Positions 33,316 through 43,639 of a DNA stretch of 64,000 nt are shown in pieces. The notes below the pieces were generated by a model, which ran no database searches, was not told where the DNA came from, and saw only the letters and a program-made list of their open reading frames with translations. Made by a program: the position numbers and the translations under genes. The number at the start of each line of letters is the position of its first letter. The first letter of the stretch is position 1. The stretch comes from Centrapalus pauciflorus (lineage: Eukaryota; Streptophyta; Magnoliopsida; Asterales; Asteraceae): NCBI GenBank assembly GCA_020465985.1, contig JAANYP010000379.1, positions 18,916-82,915 on the forward strand, in the 5' to 3' direction.

Positions 33316-33951
33316 TTACTCTGGATTACGCATGCCATTTAGTTGAACTAACAACTCAGAACGTGACTTATCAAAAGCTTTAGTAAATAAATCAGCATTA
33401 TTATCTTCCGTTGCCACTTTTACCAGCTTTATTAAATTCTTTTCAGCACAATCACGTATAAAAGGGTGTCTTATGTCTATGTGCTTTGTTTTACTGTGTT
33501 TAACTGGATTATTGGTTATAGCAATAGTTGACTGGTTATCTATCCTAATAGGAGTATGAGTATAAGTCAAACTGTAATCCCGCAATTGTTGTTGTATCCA
33601 CAGAAACTGTGAACAACAACTACCAGCAGCTACATATTCGGCCTCGCACGTTGACACGGCTACCGAGGTCTGTTTCTTGCATTGCCAGGAAACGAGCCTC
33701 CCACCAAGGAACTGACAACCTCCAGTTGTTGACTTTCGATTCAAGCTGCACCCTCCATAATCTGAATCTGTGAAAGCTTCCAATTCCAGATCGTCATCCG
33801 CGTGATACCAAAGTCCCAGCTTCGGTTTCGACCCAATCATGGCCCGATATAAAGTCGGATGCACATCAGTATCACTTTCTGTATCCGGTCCGATATTGTG
33901 ATTCACTTGAATCGGCGTGCTAAAGTGAGCAGTCAGCTTTGTCCACTCCAT
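33316..33951 (-). pseudogene. RT end and RNase H of element B, with in-frame deletion
   Basis: Read on the minus strand: the end of RT (TLYRAMIGS) is joined directly to KPKLGLWYH. About 45 residues found in relatives ('YLTASRPDIMF ... RYLKGT') are missing, without loss of frame. RNase H follows with its acidic motifs FTDSDYGGC, STCEAEYVAAG and RIDNQSTIAI, then HSKTKHIDI and the ADLFTKAFDKSR end. RNase H removes the RNA strand of the RNA-DNA hybrid. The deletion should disable the connection between the domains. Confidence 0.82.
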
Positions 33952-34838
33952 CCCGAAGCGCTCTAGAATGTCGTAGACATACTTTGTCTAATGTATAAAC
34001 ATACCCTCCTTCCTCTGTTCAACTTGCAAACCCAGAAAGAAGTTCAGCTCTCCCATAGCACTCATATCAAACTTAGACTTCATAACCTTCTCAAAGTAGT
34101 TGCACATCTGCTCGTCTGATGACCCAAAAATGATATCATCGACGTACACTTGTACCAAGATAAAGTGTTCACCCTTCCTCTTCACAAACAGTGTACTTTC
34201 AATTCTCCCTCTTTCAAACCGGTTGTCTAAAAGATGAGTAGATAGTGTCTCATACCACGCCCTTGGTGCTTGATGTAGTCCATACAAAGCCTTATCTAAA
34301 TGATACACTCTGTCTGGATACTTTGGATCTGTAAATCCGGGCGGTTTTTCAACGTACACCAGTTCCTTCACTTTGCCATAGAGAAAGGCACTCTTTACAT
34401 CAAGTTCATAAACTATAAAGCCTTTGAAGGATGCAAAGGCCAGAAACAAACGGATTGCCTCAAGCCTTGCCACTGGCGCAAATACTTCATTGTAATCGAT
34501 TTCTTCCTCTTGGTTGAAACCCTTTACAACAAGTCTTGCCTTGTTGCGAGGAACGATTCCTCGATCATCTCTCTTGCACTTAAAAACCCACTTGGTTCCT
34601 ATTGTTACTTCTCCTCGAGGTAACGAACTAACTCTCACACTTTAAGTTTTCTGAATTGTGACAGCTCTTCTTGCATCGCTTCAACCCAAGAGTTGTCTTT
34701 CAGTGCCATTTGCACATTCTTCGGCTTTACTTGCGAGATGAAACATGAATACAGGCAAGTGAGAAAAGCCTCGGAGTCATTGATCATCGACAACAACACT
34801 GTGTTATTATTCAAACTACTCCTAGTCCTCACACCCAC
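33952..34838 (-). pseudogene. Reverse transcriptase of element B
   Basis: Copia-type RT on the minus strand. The N-terminal part (34838-34640, 'ALKDNSWVEAMQEELSQF') is in a different frame from the rest (34638-33988), so a frameshift lies near 34636. Motifs: VTIGTKWVFKCKRDD, IDYNEVFAPVARLEAIR, VYELDVKSAFLYGKV, YGLHQAPRAWYETL and YVDDIIFGS, with YVDD at complement(34135-34146). A TAG near 33985 replaces a Gln (FIHQTKY in relatives). Confidence 0.85.
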
Positions 34839-35569
34839 ATCGGATTTCCTATGATACTCTCAACTGGGTGATCCTTATTAATCCTCGATGTTTCTATCTC
34901 ATCGAGCCTAAGATTATCTCCTAAATTTGATCCTATCTCACCTAACGGGTGGACAACTTCAGACTCTACATTTTCTTCCTCATGAACACTGTCCTCAGAG
35001 TTAGAATTTGTTGTCTGATTTTCGTTTGTAGGCAACTCAGAATCATTCTCTGCTAGAGATCTATCTTCTGTTGTTGTAGGCTCAGATGCTGATGGAAAGG
35101 ACGTCCTTGGAAAACTTTGACCGCCGTCATTCAGATTCAATGACGATAAGTCATGTTCGATTGTACCTGCATTTACATCCAAAGGAATGTTAAATGATTC
35201 AAACAGTTTGTCATAATCAAAAATCCATTCCGGACCAGTTTGGGGTTCATGTGTATAACTTGTTACCTCAATGTTATACACAATCTCTACCGTACCATTT
35301 GATTTGTTAAAAACCCGTTTGTTTAGTGAGTTTGGCACATAACCTAGGAAATAACCTTCGTCAGCCTTTTCACCAAACTTAGGTTGATGTTTTGTTTTCA
35401 TCAACGTTCAAGGTACCCCAAACGGTTCAAAGCCAGTTAAATTTGGTGGCCTTTTATTCAAAACTTCATAACAGGTTTTGTTCAATGATTTGACAGTAAG
35501 GACCTGATTTAAAACATGACACGGGGTATTCACTGCCTCCCCCCAAAACATGGTAAGAAGCTTTGAATC
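34839..35569 (-). pseudogene. Integrase C-terminal region and linker of element B
   Basis: Contains the conserved 'FGEKADEGYFLGY' motif (about 35380-35330) that follows the integrase core, then an acidic Ser/Asn-rich linker typical of the integrase-RT junction (about 35200-34850). Frames are broken near 35404 and near 34840. Confidence 0.75.
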
Positions 35570-36227
35570 CTATAGCATCGTCCTTGCTGCCTCAATCAAA
35601 GTCCTGTTTTTCCGTTCTGCCACCCCATTTTGTTGTGGCTCATATGGTGCACTAAATTGATGCACTATGCCTTTTGATAGGCAATATACACCAATTACTG
35701 TGTTTTTAAATTCCGTTCCGTTATCACTCCTGATACGTTTTATTCGCGTCCCATAGGAGTTTTCGACTTGGTCTAAGAACCCGATTAGCTTGGCAGCTGT
35801 CTCGTCCTTCGTACCTAAAAAGAAAACCCATGAAAATTGTGAGTAATCATTAGTGATAACTAAACAATACCAACTACCACCTATAGTCCTTTTGTTGATT
35901 GGTCCGAACAGGTCCATATGCAACAAATCGAAAGTGGCAGATATAGAGTTCTGAGTCTTGGACTTGTGTGCCTTCTTGTGTTGTTTTCCTTTCTTGCACG
36001 GTACACATTTGTCTTTAAACTGAAAACTCTTCATTGGAACACCTTGCACCAGTCCATTCTTAGTGATGTAGTTCATTTTTCTTAGGTGCAAGTGTGCCAC
36101 TGTGCCATAAAACAGATTCAGTCTCTGAAGCTTTTGATAGAAGACATATTGGTCCCATCGAAGATTTCGGTTTATTCATGTCTAGCATGTACAAGTCATT
36201 CTTCCTTAGGGCCCTCATCAGTATCCA
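35570..36227 (-). pseudogene. Integrase core and pre-integrase domain of element B (DD35E intact)
   Basis: Open on the minus strand from 36100 to 35570. It begins in the pre-integrase zinc domain (AHLHLRKMN, then CVPCKKGK) and continues through the rve core. Catalytic Asp at complement(35912-35914) in LLHMDLFGP, Asp at complement(35723-35725) in IRSDNGTEF, and Glu at complement(35615-35617) in QQNGVAERKNRT; spacing is DD35E. The stretch 36101-36227 contains the start of the zinc domain in a shifted frame. Confidence 0.85.
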
Positions 36228-36551
36228 CTATTCAGGTACTTTAAATCCCGGTTTTAGCACTAAGGTCTCAGTATCAGTGAAAATTACTGAGTTCTTCTTA
36301 TCACAGATTTTAGATACACTAATGAGATTGTGATCAAGTTTATCAACGTGGTAAAGTTGATCAAGATTGATAGTCCCATTAGTGACCACTCCAGTACCGG
36401 TGATATTTTCTGCTTTGTTACCAGTGAATGATACAAATCCCTTGTTCCCTCCCTTGAAGTCTGTGAGTAGACTTCTTTCCCCAGTCATGTGCCTAGAGCA
36501 ACCACTGTCGATGAACCGCTTGTTGTTTAGACCTGAAGTTATCTCCTGCAC
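36228..36551 (-). pseudogene. Aspartic protease of element B
   Basis: Active site FIDSGCSRHMTG on the minus strand (about 36517-36482), matching the copia consensus exactly. It is followed by 'FTGNKAENITGTG' and 'DKLDHNLISVSKICDKK', the usual end of the domain. It is in a different frame from the coiled-coil region upstream. Confidence 0.87.
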
Positions 36552-36817
36552 ATGAAAGAAAAGAGATTAGCTATCACGGGGAACCCAAGCCAAGACTGAC
36601 TTGGTAATACCATTCTCATCCACATACGTGAACTCCTTCAAATACCTATCTCTCCTTTCAGGTGACTTGGGTGTTTGATTGAGAGCCTGTTATGGTGTAG
36701 AGTGATTTAAGTTCACTCTCGGCCTTTGTGTAGGCATTTGCTGTGGAGCCCTTGAATAATTTCGATTATAAGGCATTTCCGAGTGATATCCCTGGGCTCT
36801 ACCTGGTGTCTGATGTC
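36552..36817 (-). other. Decayed linker between gag extension and protease of B
   Basis: About 266 bp with several stop codons. Translations show basic, Arg/Gln-rich scraps only. No domain is recognised. Confidence 0.5.
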
Positions 36818-37816
36818 TTACAGGAGTGTGTGACCTAACCTAAGTGTAAGCTCTTCTAGGTGTAGTACTCCTATAATTTTGTGAGGTCCTGACCTAGATT
36901 GATTAGGGACTCTATTTTGTGAATTAATCCTAACGACTTCGTTTGGTCTACCTGACACAGGTGTTTGTTTCATAGCAGTCTTTGGTGTGGCTTGCACAAT
37001 TTTCTCGGTGTTTTGAGAACCACTTGTGCTTGCTACACTCGTAGAAGGTTTATGTTGTTCCGGCTTTCCATTTTTAGGTGTAGATTCTACCTTCCTATGT
37101 GGACAACTAGAAGCAACATGTCTCTTTTCATGACATCTAAAACAATACATTTTGTCAATAGACTTTTTATGCGTGCCCTTTGACTTAGGTGTCTCACTAG
37201 TGTCATGTTCTTTTGTCTCAACTATAGTGACTATTTCTTCTTTCTGATTATTAAAGTCAGGTTTGGCTTCTCCTACAATCTTATCACTAAAAGATGGCAC
37301 AAATTTGACTTTCTTAATCTTGGCAGTGTTACTAGTCACCTTAGTTTCTTTATCCTTAACGAATTCAGACACAGGTTCAGATGCGACCTCTGATTGAACT
37401 GGTTTATCAGTTTTATACTGAGGCTGAGGTACATAGTTATCATTGAAAGGTGGAGGACTCTCATTATACCCTAAACCTACTGGTTTCTTAGACTTGCTTT
37501 GTGCATCTAAGATCTTCCCTAGGTTCAGTGAAGAGTTCCTAAACTTTTCCAGTTTACTATTCACCTCTACAACCTTAACCTTAGCTTCTGCTAGCTCTAC
37601 CTCTTTAATCTTAAGCTCTTTGGTCAACGCCTCAACATGTTCATACATTAGTTCTATTCTAACACACTGCTCACTCAGCTTGTCTTTTAGAACTATGACA
37701 TCTTGTGCATCTGCCTTAAGCTTGTTTCTAAGATCTTCTTTTATATCTAAGAGGCTATCATTGTCCGATTTTAAGGATTCATTTTGAGCAGTTAGACTAG
37801 TATGTGTTTCTAGCAC
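36818..37816 (-). pseudogene. Coiled-coil gag extension of B with a second CCHC knuckle
   Basis: On the minus strand, 37816 to about 37520 is a heptad-rich Leu/Glu/Lys segment (for example 'ALTKELKIKEVELAEAK') read as coiled coil. A Lys/Thr/Pro-rich region follows, then a CX2CX4HX4C knuckle, CFRCHEKRHVASSC, at complement(37103-37144). It is in the same frame as gag upstream, separated only by stop codons, so Gag would have had two knuckles flanking a coiled coil. The frame ends at a TAG near 36818. Confidence 0.75.
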
Positions 37817-38167
37817 TAAATTTTATCTATCATTAGTAGTAGCACATAAAGCACATAAATCGCGGAATGTAGAGGAGTTCAGAATTACCTTCGCGTGAGT
37901 CGATTCCACGTTTGCCATTTGTGCAGGAAACTCTAGAATTGTCTGAATTTCTGACTTCTCTACTAGCACAGGACTGGTATCATTCTCGTTTCTGTACTCT
38001 GCCTCTTCCTCTGCTCCGACACTTCCAGTCTCTGTTACCTCAGCCATGAAGGCTCTAGCGTTAGACTCTGGATGTGTACTCCAGTCGTATGTTCCATCGA
38101 GCTATCTATCAGATGTTACATTGGTTAACAGACCAACTATGTTTGCCTGATTACTCGAACTACCCGA
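37817..38167 (-). pseudogene. Acidic linker of gag in element B
   Basis: Same frame as gag and its extension. 38047-37823 reads an acidic segment (VGAEEEAEYRNEND) and a short helical stretch. Stops near 38100, at 38168 and near 37820 interrupt it. No enzyme domain. Confidence 0.6.
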
Positions 38168-39430
38168 CTAATATCTCCCCTGAGATTGATTCTGGTATTG
38201 GTTCTGGTAGTTCTCAACTTTAGGTCTTTGACACTCTCTAGCAAAATGTCCTAACCCTTGGCAGTTGTAGCACTTAACTTTGGATTTATCAAATCCAATC
38301 TTATTGTTGCTGACATTTAGATTTCTGCCCGTCCTCTTGATGAATCTATTGACTCGCTGAGTCACCATGGCCAGTTGCCAATGTAGATCCATCTCCTCTA
38401 AATCATCAGGATCTACCTGATCATAATCTTCATCCCATAGAGCAGGATCGTTGATTTTCCCTTGATCGCAATTGCCATAGGCGGCCACAAATGAAGCCAA
38501 AAAATTTAAATGATCTTCAGCTGATTTTGCACTCATCGGCATCCTTGAGTATCCTTAAGACGTAGATGCAGACTGAGTTGGCTTTTCTTCCAGCCTAGAG
38601 TACCCTAAGAAAGCACAGCTCTCTGAGCCATCTACTTCAACTGGATTCGTTGTTTCACCCGTAAAGAATGCTATAGTCGTCTTTAAGTCACTTGCCCCTG
38701 AAGGTTTGGATTTCCCAAAATACATATCCAGATCCTGTAATTGGTCATACTCCCGTTCCTTCTTTAGCAACTCAAAGTTATAGGCCCTCAGCGTTCCTAT
38801 GACTTTTTCTAGAGTTAGAGTCTCAAACTTCTCTTCATCATGCTTTATCAGCGCTACATACATCTCCCATTTGGCTGGTAAAGCATCTAGAATCTTTTCA
38901 ATTTTTTCCAATTCACGATACTCGACATCGTGATTGTCTAAATCTGTCAACAAATGATAGAATCTGGTAATGGTCTCATCCAGCTTTTCGTTTTTTAAAG
39001 CTTTGAAAATAGCGAACTCCTGCTTGAGCATTTCCATTCTACCTTTCCTAACCCTCAGATTACCTTCACACCTTTTCTCCAATGCATCCCACAATTCTTT
39101 CACTGTTCGTTGATTTCGAAATGTGTGTAGGATCTCCTGAGGTAAAGCCATTCTAATAATCGAGAATGCTCGGTTCTCGGCCTCATATAGCTTCTTATCA
39201 TCATCCTTCATCATTTGATACGGCAAGACTCTTTGACGGCCTTCAACCTCTGTTGTAGGTGGAATGTATCCCTCGTCGATACAAATCCACATTCTCATAT
39301 CATTGAATCGAGCGAAGTCAGCGAACTTATCCTTCCACCAATAATAATCTTCTAATTTCATCAACTTAGGTGGAGAATTTTCCTTTCCGACCTCATGGTC
39401 CTTTTCAATAAATCTTTGTAAACTTGTCAT
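38168..39430 (-). pseudogene. gag: gag of element B
   Basis: On the minus strand from ATG 39430 (MTSLQRFIEKDHEV). The first 292 codons hold the copia Gag domain ('LMKLEDYYWWKDKF', 'KELWDALEKRCEG', 'ETITRFYHLLTDL', 'LDALPAKWEMYV'). One stop near 38552 follows, then the remainder with a CCHC knuckle at complement(38231-38272), CYNCQGLGHFAREC, and a Gln/Asn-rich end. Gag builds the particle. It is closely related to gag of element D (62255 on), so B and D are sister families. Confidence 0.87.
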
Positions 39431-39988
39431 TGTTTCGTAAAAGTTTGTATTTAAAACTTAATTAATTAAATTTGAAATTAATTTAAATTAACACTTTCGA
39501 ACTTGAGAAAGTTTGAATTTAATTAATTTTAAATTTGTTTGGAATTAAATTCGAAATTAAGTTTGAACTTCAACCAAATTCGAAATATTTGACAAAGTCG
39601 AATGTATTACCAAATTCGAATTCTTAAATTCGAATATAGTGAAATTCAAAAATGGGCAAATTCGAATCAATCAACTAAAATCGAATCAAACCCTAAAATA
39701 GCTTCGACAGTAGCGTATTTCTGACAAATTCGAATTTCGAATAAACCCTAATACCCCCTTGATGTTCGAGCGCCGCAAGTTCGAAAAAAGGCTAAAAGAT
39801 CTAATTGTTTCAACTTTTCAGATTAAACCAAAGTTTTTAGGATTAAAAACTTTGATTTCGACCAAAAATGTTGAACTAATATGAACTTTTTCCCGATATC
39901 TTACTTGTAAAACTCAAAATCTATCCAAAAACGTCAAGAAACCACAGATATTACTTGTGAACACGAAGAACACCACGAACACCCTAAT
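39431..39988 (-). repeat. gag leader of B with TTCGAA motif array
   Basis: Untranslated leader between primer site and gag. From about 39480 to 39800 it holds more than ten TTCGAA or TCGAAT motifs (AAATTCGAATTC, ATTCGAAATA and variants), the same family as before ORF3 of B. No splice acceptor is seen directly before this gag ATG, unlike element D. Confidence 0.7.
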
Positions 39989-40001
39989 GGCTCTGATACC
40001 A
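39989..40001 (-). other. Primer binding site (tRNA-iMet) of element B
   Basis: On the minus strand TGGTATCAGAGCC, two bases after the LTR end at 40004. Confidence 0.92.
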
Positions 40002-40003
40002 CT

Positions 40004-40221
40004 TGTAAGGTCGCCTGACTACGGATCCTATCTTGTCGCGACACCTGCCAACGAGTGTGGAATCCTCGTTAGCGGCTTGACGGATAGACCACGCACACCG
40101 AAACACGGAGACTAGCACAGTGATAGACGAACAACGGATCGTCCCAACACGATGATTCTCTCCAAACGAAACTCTTTGAATGCTAGCAAGTTCGAGATCA
40201 CCCTTTGCACTAATCGCTCTG
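40004..40221 (-). repeat. 5' LTR of element B, first part (interrupted by C)
   Basis: Matches 27638-27855 with about seven differences and ends at CTCTG (40217-40221), the target site of element C. The LTR resumes at 60528. Confidence 0.9.
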
Positions 40222-41330
40222 TGTTAGGCACAAAAAGGCCTCAGTCAAACCTGCTGTACATCTGAGGGGGAGATTTTTAATCAAACCTGTTGATGCACTA
40301 GAAGGTTGAATTTAAGGCCTGTTATATGCCTTATTGAAACCTGAAAGTGATTTGCAATATAAGCCTAAAGTTGTTTACCATGTTGCATTCGTTGCAACAA
40401 AGGCAGTTTGTCCAAGCTGTTCAGTCTGCTAAACAGGCTGGACACAAACTGTCTACGCTGCTCTATTCTGTTGAGCAGCTTGGACAATTTTTCAAGTGTT
40501 CTGTTCTTTGTGAACAGAACCTGTTCTTTGTGAACAGGTAAAACGCTTCATTGGAATACGTTTCCAAGTCCTCATGTATTGTTTTTTGCTACAAGATCAG
40601 TTTACTAGTCGAAGACAAAGTGGAAAACAGAACTGCACAGCCTGTCCACGCTGTTCTGTTACATGAAGACAAACATATATTTGAAAAGCGTGACAGACTT
40701 TTTCTTATATCAAAATGGCATTAGCAAAAGATGAAAGATGCAAAGTTGACATTCCTCTTTTGGTTAAAGCCTTATGCAACAGTGACAAAAAGGAAAAGAC
40801 AAAGATTCTGCCATGTGAAGACAAAGATATTTTATCAGAACATGCAGAAAGGTGTTTTGTCCTTTTGGAACGACTCTCGACTATCTCATCTGTTCAATGA
40901 AGAAGCTTCACTGAGATTCTCCTTTTGAGTATAAAAGAAAGCTTCTAAGGATTATGAGATATCAAGAGTGTGAAATCAGAACGTGCATTGAAGTGTGTTA
41001 TTCCATGCATGCAAGTCTGCTTATATAAAATAGTATAGTGTGTCTAAGCTGTTCTTGTATAAGTTGTCCATCTGAGTCTTGTAAAAATAGTGAGTGCATC
41101 TAAGTGAGTGTAGTTATTGTGTCTAGTCTGAGTGTGTTTTAGATTAGTTGAACAACTATTGTATCTGTCATCTCAGCTTGAACCCTTCCACATTCAAGCT
41201 TGTTTGTAATTAACACTTGTTAATAATATACACAAACATTGAGAAAAAGATTGTTAAGTTTTAAATAGTTGTATTCACCCCCCCCCTACAGCTTAGAACT
41301 ATACACTTGGGAAACCTTTTGGGACCTACA
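40222..41330 (+). repeat. 5' LTR of element C
   Basis: 1109 bp. It contains imperfect palindromes built on CTGTTCA/GAACAG and AACAGG, a GAGGGGGAG box (40264-40272), a TATA box (40930-40936) and a run of nine C near 41277-41285. Small open frames inside are duplicated in the other LTR and are not genes. Confidence 0.9.
40930..40936 (+). promoter_or_regulatory. TATA box in the 5' LTR of C
   Basis: TATAAAA in the context TTGAGTATAAAAGAAAGC. It lies in a stretch of about 64 bp (40883-40946) that is missing from the 3' LTR. Confidence 0.7.
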
Positions 41331-41332
41331 AC

Positions 41333-41343
41333 TGGTATCAGAG
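41333..41343 (+). other. Primer binding site (tRNA-iMet) of element C
   Basis: TGGTATCAGAG two bases after the 5' LTR. Complementarity then breaks (TAGATAG follows). Confidence 0.9.
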
Positions 41344-41392
41344 TAGATAGAGTGTGTGTCATCTCTAGATCTCTTATTCTCCCAACTTTTCC

Positions 41393-42604
41393 ATGGACAA
41401 CAGTGCTGCAAATTCCTCATCCTACTATGACAATGGGTCAATGGCCAAACCCCCAAAGTTCAATCATCAGAACTTCTCTGGCTGGAAGTGCAGAATGATG
41501 CTCTATTTAGAGAATCTGGATGTACAACTACCAGAGATAGTAATGGAAGGTCCCTATGTGCCAACTTCTGTTACTACCATAACTCCTGCTGTTGAAGGAG
41601 CTGCCCCTGAAATCAGAACCTTTGAGAAGGCCAAAGCTCAATGGTCTGATGAAGACAAAAGACTGGTTGCTCTGGATGCAAAAGCCAGGAATAACCTGGT
41701 TATCTCTCTGCCTGATGATGTGTTCAAACAGGTTGAGAAGATGAAGACTGCAAAGGAGATGTGGGATACTTTGTGTACCGTCTATGATGGACCCACAATC
41801 ACACTGGACAACAGGATTAACAATCTTGTTAGACAGTATGAACTCTTCTTTGCAAAACCAAAGGAGACACTCACAGAAACCTACACCAGGTTTACTGCTC
41901 TTGTTAATGATCTCAAAGCTGTTGGGATCACAAAGGACAGCCTGACTCCGGTGAACAAGTTCTTGGACATCTTACCTGAAGAGTGGAACTACTTTTCTAC
42001 CATCTTGAGAAATTCAGGTACCATCAAAGGTATGGATCTTGTAAACTTATATGGATCCTTATTAAATGATGAGCAGTCAAGGCAGCAGAAGAGAATTGCC
42101 TTGGAAATGTCCAAGAGAGGTGCTGCTTTAGTGGCCATCGTGAGACAACCTGTTGGACGGGTACGTGATGTGTTCACACAACCTGACCAACAGGCTGATG
42201 ATGAAAAAGAGGAAATGTCTGATGAGGAAGACAGTGCAGATTTTGCTGAGCTTGATGATGAGCAGATGATAGCAATGCTTGTCAAAAGGTTCAACAAGAA
42301 AAGGTTTGGAAGAAATATGCTGCAGGGGAACTCAAATGCTGTCAAGAAGAAGGCATTTGATAAATCTAAAGCTGAGTGCTTCAAATGTGGCAAAACTGGC
42401 CATATAGCTGCTGACTGTGTGTCAAAAGCTGTTGGAAAATCTTCCAAACCATACAAGACTAACAGGGACGATGGCTATAGGGTTAAGTACCTTATGGCCA
42501 TGGCAAAGCTGAAAAAGTTGGAAAACTTAGTGGCTTCCAACAAGCAAAAGGGACTGATGGCAGAGACATGTGACTGGGAGGAGTCTGATTCATCCTCAGA
42601 TTAA
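41393..42604 (+). CDS. gag: Intact gag of element C, 403 aa, with CCHC knuckle
   Basis: The only complete retrotransposon gene in the window. Starts MDNSAANSSSYY; the N-terminal copia Gag domain runs through 'FNHQNFSGWKCRMMLYLEN', 'AKEMWDTLCTVYDG' and 'FLDILPEEWNYFSTIL'. An acidic region follows (EEMSDEEDSADFAELDDEQ), then the knuckle at 42377-42418 (CFKCGKTGHIAADC), then a Lys-rich and acidic tail ending EESDSSSD. The TAA at 42602 may itself be an acquired stop, because the frame stays open beyond it with a plausible continuation. Gag assembles the particle and binds RNA. Confidence 0.88.
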   Translation: MDNSAANSSSYYDNGSMAKPPKFNHQNFSGWKCRMMLYLENLDVQLPEIVMEGPYVPTSVTTITPAVEGAAPEIRTFEKAKAQWSDEDKRLVALDAKARNNLVISLPDDVFKQVEKMKTAKEMWDTLCTVYDGPTITLDNRINNLVRQYELFFAKPKETLTETYTRFTALVNDLKAVGITKDSLTPVNKFLDILPEEWNYFSTILRNSGTIKGMDLVNLYGSLLNDEQSRQQKRIALEMSKRGAALVAIVRQPVGRVRDVFTQPDQQADDEKEEMSDEEDSADFAELDDEQMIAMLVKRFNKKRFGRNMLQGNSNAVKKKAFDKSKAECFKCGKTGHIAADCVSKAVGKSSKPYKTNRDDGYRVKYLMAMAKLKKLENLVASNKQKGLMAETCDWEESDSSSD

Positions 42605-43639
42605 GAAGACAACAATTGTCTGATGGCCAATACTGACGTCCCATCAACTAGCAACTTCAAACAAGACTTGGCTGAAGCTGAAGCCTTCAGCAGCTTGGAG
42701 AACTGGAACCCTACAATGATGTACAAGGTACAAAATTTTATGGCTTACAGTTCTAATGAAAAAGTGAAAATGTTTGAATATATGCTGGTTGATTTAAAAG
42801 ATGCTGTTGAGAAGCATAATGTTTTACTATCTGAAATCTCTAAGCTTAAAACTGATCTTGAAATTAAATCTGGTAAACTGGACAGTTTCCATAAGTTGGA
42901 AACTGCGCTTGATGAACTAAAACACATCAACTCCATTTTACTGGAAGAAAAGAGAGAAACAGATGTAAAACATGCAAAGCTTCAAAAGATAGTTGACTCT
43001 TGGTGCCAATCTGCACAAAACGTCAGCCATTGCATAAGTCAGCAGATCCCTGCACAAATCCAAGCCTATCTTCGAGGGGATCAATAATCAGAAAGATGAC
43101 TTATCCACTCTTGGTGAGCTTCCCAGCACTTTCATCCAAAAAGTTAATGGAAAGCTAGTCTCAACAAACAGGTTTGTCAGGCCTCAAAATACTGACAGCT
43201 TGTGTGAAAAAGCTGATAATGGAATGTGTTCTCCATCAAATCAGCCGGCTAAGTGCTCTACTGATTCACACAAGCAAAAGAAGGGTAAACATGTTCAAAC
43301 TGCAGCAGTGGACACTAAACCTGTTGACAAAACAGGATCTCGGTCCAAAGCTGATGGTAATAGACATGTTAATCCTTTTGATGCTAAACATTTTGAAAAT
43401 AAGTTTTCAAAAGGTAAGCAGCCTGCCTTCAACAAGGGTAAGTCTCATGTTGAAAGCAAATCTGCTGTGGTTTCAAATAAGTCTTCAAATCATAGTAGAA
43501 AACTGGTTATAAATGAAAATAAGTCTTTCAAAACCAGAAACAGTGATTATGTTGATAGGCAGCATCAATCACATCTCAGTAAGGGCAAAGGCAAAGCCAT
43601 TGCTCAGCCTAGAAATCTGGGAATAAGTTTCCCAAACCT
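42605..43639 (+). pseudogene. Coiled-coil and basic gag extension of C
   Basis: Same frame as gag through 42623-43087: a heptad-rich region ('VLLSEISKLKTDLEIK', 'ALDELKHINSILLEEK') read as coiled coil, ending at TAA 43085. The protein then continues in another frame (43200-about 43650) with Lys/Ser/Asn-rich, basic sequence ('SRSKADGNRHVNPFD', 'HFENKFSKGKQ'). This matches the extended gag and linker of A and B. Two frame changes break it. Confidence 0.7.

Noticed and set aside
40347..40928. Small open frames in the LTR of C, repeated at 59603-60220
   Set aside because: Duplicated with the LTRs, differing by frameshifts and the 64-bp deletion; no domain and no selection on frame apparent.
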